10,370 nt of DNA from Cristatella mucedo. Taxonomy: Eukaryota; Bryozoa; Phylactolaemata; Cristatellidae. Position numbers and translations under genes: made by a program. Under the pieces are notes generated by a model. It was not told where the DNA came from. It saw only the letters and a list, made by a program, of their open reading frames with translations, and did no database searches. Location of the stretch: NCBI GenBank assembly GCA_009760855.2, contig WPIO01000193.1, positions 451,501 through 461,870 on the forward strand, read 5' to 3'. Shown piece by piece: positions 7,598-10,370 of the stretch (position 1 is its first letter; every line of letters begins with the position of its first letter).

Positions 7598-10145
7598 GTA
7601 AGTCGAGCACGAAACCTCAGCCGGCGCACCCGGCGAATTGCGACCGAGCCTGGCCGGCCCGGCGCTTGGAGGTCTGGGGCACTGCGCCTGGTTTCTGTGG
7701 TAGCTGATCTCCAGTTGGGGTGCCTATTAATTACGGCATCGAGAGACCAATGAATGCTGACGAAAATGACGATGCACCATGACATCGCATTTACGACCGT
7801 GTTCAAGACGATTCCCTGGCGGCCCAAAATCCCAATTGTTCGTCACCCTGCTTGAATCGGGTGAGTCGGCTCGAATTGGTGACGAAGCTATTCTCTGGGC
7901 GAGTCCCCAGCACGACCACGGGTAGGGACGTTAAAAAGCCTTGATTTTGTAAGACACGGGCGATGCGCAACATTTCGAGTGCGACGTTCGTTAGCACGGC
8001 CCAGTGGATGTCGGTCGACAAAGTTGTTGCTCCTCCCGACTAACAATTCTGCTTGACATGAGGCGTGAGGGATTTGAGCTGCAGTATCGCTTTGGCAACG
8101 AGCACAGGTGGGCCCCTTAATACGTGCACTGTCTCATTGAGTCGTATCTTGGGAACACAGCTGCAAGCAGGCTACTTTGAACACTGCTAAAGGCCGGCCA
8201 GCAAGACAAGATAACTGCCCGGCAGGTCACTGTCGGTCTCCAAGCTTCGCTTCATAGCTCGTCCAGCCAAAGTCAGCAATCCTTATTGCTAGGCATATTT
8301 TCCTCTTGGGCATGGCTCAAGCCACTGATATTACACAATCACGAGCGACATGCAATCAGTCATAGTAGCTGCTCGACCGAGGAGCTGGCTCTTTTCCGAA
8401 ACCGTCCTTAGCATGTCTCTCGGTAGCAGGGCGGATCACTGCCACGACAGTGAGACGGCATATTGCCCTAAGACTTTAAGAAGGCATTTCACACATGCGC
8501 AGCACTAGACGCAAGCAGATGCGCCTCAGGTCAAAGTGTGAAACGAGCTGAGCCATCAATCTGGCTGCACGAGCTTCGCTGGCTGCGAGGCCTCGACGAA
8601 AACAAGTCGCTACCAGTAGGGTCTAGCGGCAAGAGAAGAAGTGGCCATGAACAGGCGACGAACTGCGGGCAAACGTGGCCACATGTACTCGGTATACATG
8701 CTTTGTCTCAGGACACAGAGGTACACATAACATTACACAAACAAGGCTACACGCCAGTCAGGAAGACCAGTGCATAAAGCACTGTGCGTAGGGAAATGGG
8801 CAGAACAGCAAAAAGATGTTGATATAATGAGTGACGTAGGCTACCTAGCTGAGGGCAACGGGTGGCATGCAATGGTTCACACAAAAACTAAGGCATCAGC
8901 CAGTAACAATGTCAACTCTGAATCGTCGTACGTTGGTTGCTTAGAGGCTAGTGCAGTGGTCGGTAGGTGGAGTCGAGAATCTTACATCTCAGAGGAATGG
9001 GGCAGCGTTCGTTCTCAATTCACTCGACGCCTTGCCGAGAACGCGGCTAGCAGCAATGCTTAAGCTGTAGCCATAGCAATGCAGCCCCTTGTGCTCATAG
9101 TGTGCACCATGGCAAAGCTGGGCTTGAGCAAAAGCTCTGCTGCCGAGCCACTGTACACTCCGTTGTTGGCTAAAGTGCCAGCGCACCTTTTTGCAGCATC
9201 ACAGAGGAAGACTACTTGTGGGCGGAGGAGGGCGCAGCGAACTGGCGGCCGGGTGACCTGCCGTCGTCGCTGACAGCTGAATCAGGATTCGTCGTCGGTG
9301 ATCACTTACTTTCACACGGCGCGATGAAGAGGTGACTGCAGCAAGGAATCGCTGCGAATGCATTAATTCTCCAGCGAGACGAAGCAGCTCAGCTGCTCAC
9401 AGTTTGCGCTGTATCATTTCAGATGCTCTCAGCTGATGAAACCGGCGACGCGACTGGTATTGGCCACGGCAAGCTCGGCCGACGAACGTCCGAAGCACTT
9501 CCGGGACGCTGCAGTCATCCGCCGGCACGCCTCGAAGTCGAAAGCCGCGCCCGTGAGTGCGAGCGCTGCGACACCACGCAGCGGATAGCGTGCGGCCCCT
9601 CGCCGTCCGAACGACCATTCGGACGGCGAGCAAGAGCTGCGCACCAACTGGGCACCGCTAGGGCGGCCGAGAGGGTCGTGCACGAGTGGCGCACGAGTAC
9701 AAGCGAGTCACCGACTCACGCAAAACTTGAGCGCCACGTAAAAAAGTCCGTTCGTCATCTGTCGCATTTCGTGGCATGAAAGTCACTGAGCATGTTAGCA
9801 GTAGGCCAATTCTGATACGGGCTCCGGTGAATAGGGGTGCGTAGCTGTGGACGTTCAAACCGGCAAGAATTTGCTGGCTCAAGAACGAGCGAATCCTGAA
9901 TTTCCCAAGAATATTACTTGCCTCGAATAGGTGCGCGTGGAAATCTACAATATTTGACTTAAGCCATTTGCCCATTGCGACCAATTTGTTGTACTCCTCC
10001 AGGTCCCCTATTCAAAAGGGACTACTTTAGCACGATACACCTCTCCGGAAACCTATGCTACGGGCGGTACGCTGACGATGGGCGTGCCCGAACCTACGCT
10101 GATTGAATGGTGGCCGTGAAAGCCGCATAGATATACTGACTCCAG
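7598..10145 (+). other. Putative intron 1, Max-like gene copy B
   Basis: A 2548-nt interval from GTAAGT to ACTCCAG. Its first about 1.06 kb (7598-8654) is single-copy in this window and contains nothing I can identify. From 8655 onward it is repeat copy B, including the second 13-bp hairpin. Open frames inside duplicate those of copy A or are short and unrecognised. Confidence 0.4.
9599..9630. repeat. Perfect 13-bp inverted repeat (hairpin), repeat copy B
   Basis: Same stem and loop as 940-971: arms at 9599-9611 and 9618-9630, loop CGACCA. It is unchanged although small indels lie within 30-60 bases upstream. No known function. Confidence 0.85.
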
Positions 10146-10197
10146 AGGTATCAAGCCACTTCGTCCGCGGGAACAACGTATCATGAAACAACCGCAG
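10146..10197 (+). CDS. Candidate exon 2 of Max-like bHLHZ gene, copy B
   Basis: Identical in sequence to 1487-1538, with the same acceptor and the same strong CAG|GTAAGT donor. Here it lies downstream of the start-codon exon at 7539-7597 on the same strand. The two join in frame to give a 37-residue N-terminus ready to be spliced, in phase 0, to a bHLH exon beyond the right edge. Absence of mutations in this exon fits a functional copy, but with so few differences in the whole repeat it carries little weight. Confidence 0.42.
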
Positions 10198-10370
10198 GTA
10201 AGTTGAGACCGAAGAAACGGACCCGGCCAGGTCATAGAGGGACGCTTGTAGGAGCAACAGGGTATTTATTAGAAGGGGAAAAGACCTACTTGATTCCAGT
10301 ATGTAGCCGTAATTTTCGACTGTCAATTTATCTCCAATCCGCTGCCTGTTCATCTTGTAAGGCTGCTGCT
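10198..10370 (+). other. Start of putative intron 2, copy B
   Basis: These are the first 173 bases of the intron that in copy A leads to the bHLH exon. They match 1539-1712 apart from one missing A near 10243. Nothing else is recognisable. Confidence 0.5.

Larger units (their letters stand above)
8655..10370. repeat. Long direct repeat, copy B (partial, runs off right edge)
   Basis: Second copy of 1-1712, in direct orientation and more than 99% identical. The last base of the window pairs with base 1712, so the match is still running when the window stops. In copy A the sequence continues into intron 2 and the bHLH exon, which predicts that a second bHLH exon follows at about 1.1 kb beyond the right edge if the duplication is real. 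No terminal TG/CA, primer-binding site or gag/pol coding was seen, so it does not look like a long terminal repeat. Confidence 0.97.

Noticed and set aside
1-10370. Long-terminal-repeat retrotransposon, with the 1.7-kb repeats as LTRs
   Set aside because: No gag, protease, reverse transcriptase or integrase is visible, nor a primer-binding site or polypurine tract at the repeat edge. The interior holds a spliced host gene, and both repeats are cut by the window.

Overview
This is eukaryotic, almost certainly animal, genomic DNA. Coding sequence is sparse. Open stretches end at consensus GT donors and begin after AG acceptors. There are no operons, ribosome binding sites or compact bacterial genes. 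The only recognisable protein is a Max-like basic helix-loop-helix leucine-zipper (bHLHZ) transcription factor, a family found in animals and their close relatives. The species cannot be fixed from this sequence; an arthropod or another invertebrate would fit.

The gene lies on the + strand. Two exons are solid: 2806-2913 (108 nt; basic region, helix 1, start of the loop) and 3506-3629 (124 nt; rest of the loop, helix 2, zipper). As I recall them, these lengths and intron phases equal exons 3 and 4 of human MAX, although the protein is only about 40% identical to human MAX over the bHLH. Less certain, but phase-compatible, are a start-codon exon at 7539-7597, a small second exon at 1487-1538 (repeated at 10146-10197) and a terminal exon at 6141-6340. 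Joined in the order 1-2-3-4-5 these would encode about 180 residues; human MAX has 160.

The large-scale layout is the most striking point. Bases 1-1712 recur at 8655-10370 as a nearly identical direct copy. I count one substitution and six small indels. The repeat reaches both window edges, so its true ends are not visible. The candidate exons appear as [2, 3, 4, 5] then [1, 2]: the tail of one gene copy followed by the head of the next. A tandem array with a period of about 8.66 kb, one gene plus about 1.2 kb of spacer per unit, explains this. So would a collapsed array, a circular molecule or an assembly error, and the indel-rich differences keep those open.

Region by region: 1-1486 is repeat and putative intron 1 of copy A, with a perfect 13-bp hairpin; 1487-1538 candidate exon 2; 1539-2805 intron 2 with a 0.5-kb purine-rich tract; 2806-2913 exon 3; 2914-3505 intron 3; 3506-3629 exon 4; 3630-6140 a long intron 4 with a tRNA-like element, a short palindrome and a (CAG)8 run; 6141-6340 candidate exon 5; 6341-7538 spacer and probable promoter of copy B, with clustered nuclear-receptor-type half-sites; 7539-7597 candidate exon 1; 7598-10145 intron 1 of copy B, including most of the second repeat copy; 10146-10197 exon 2 again; 10198-10370 the start of intron 2.
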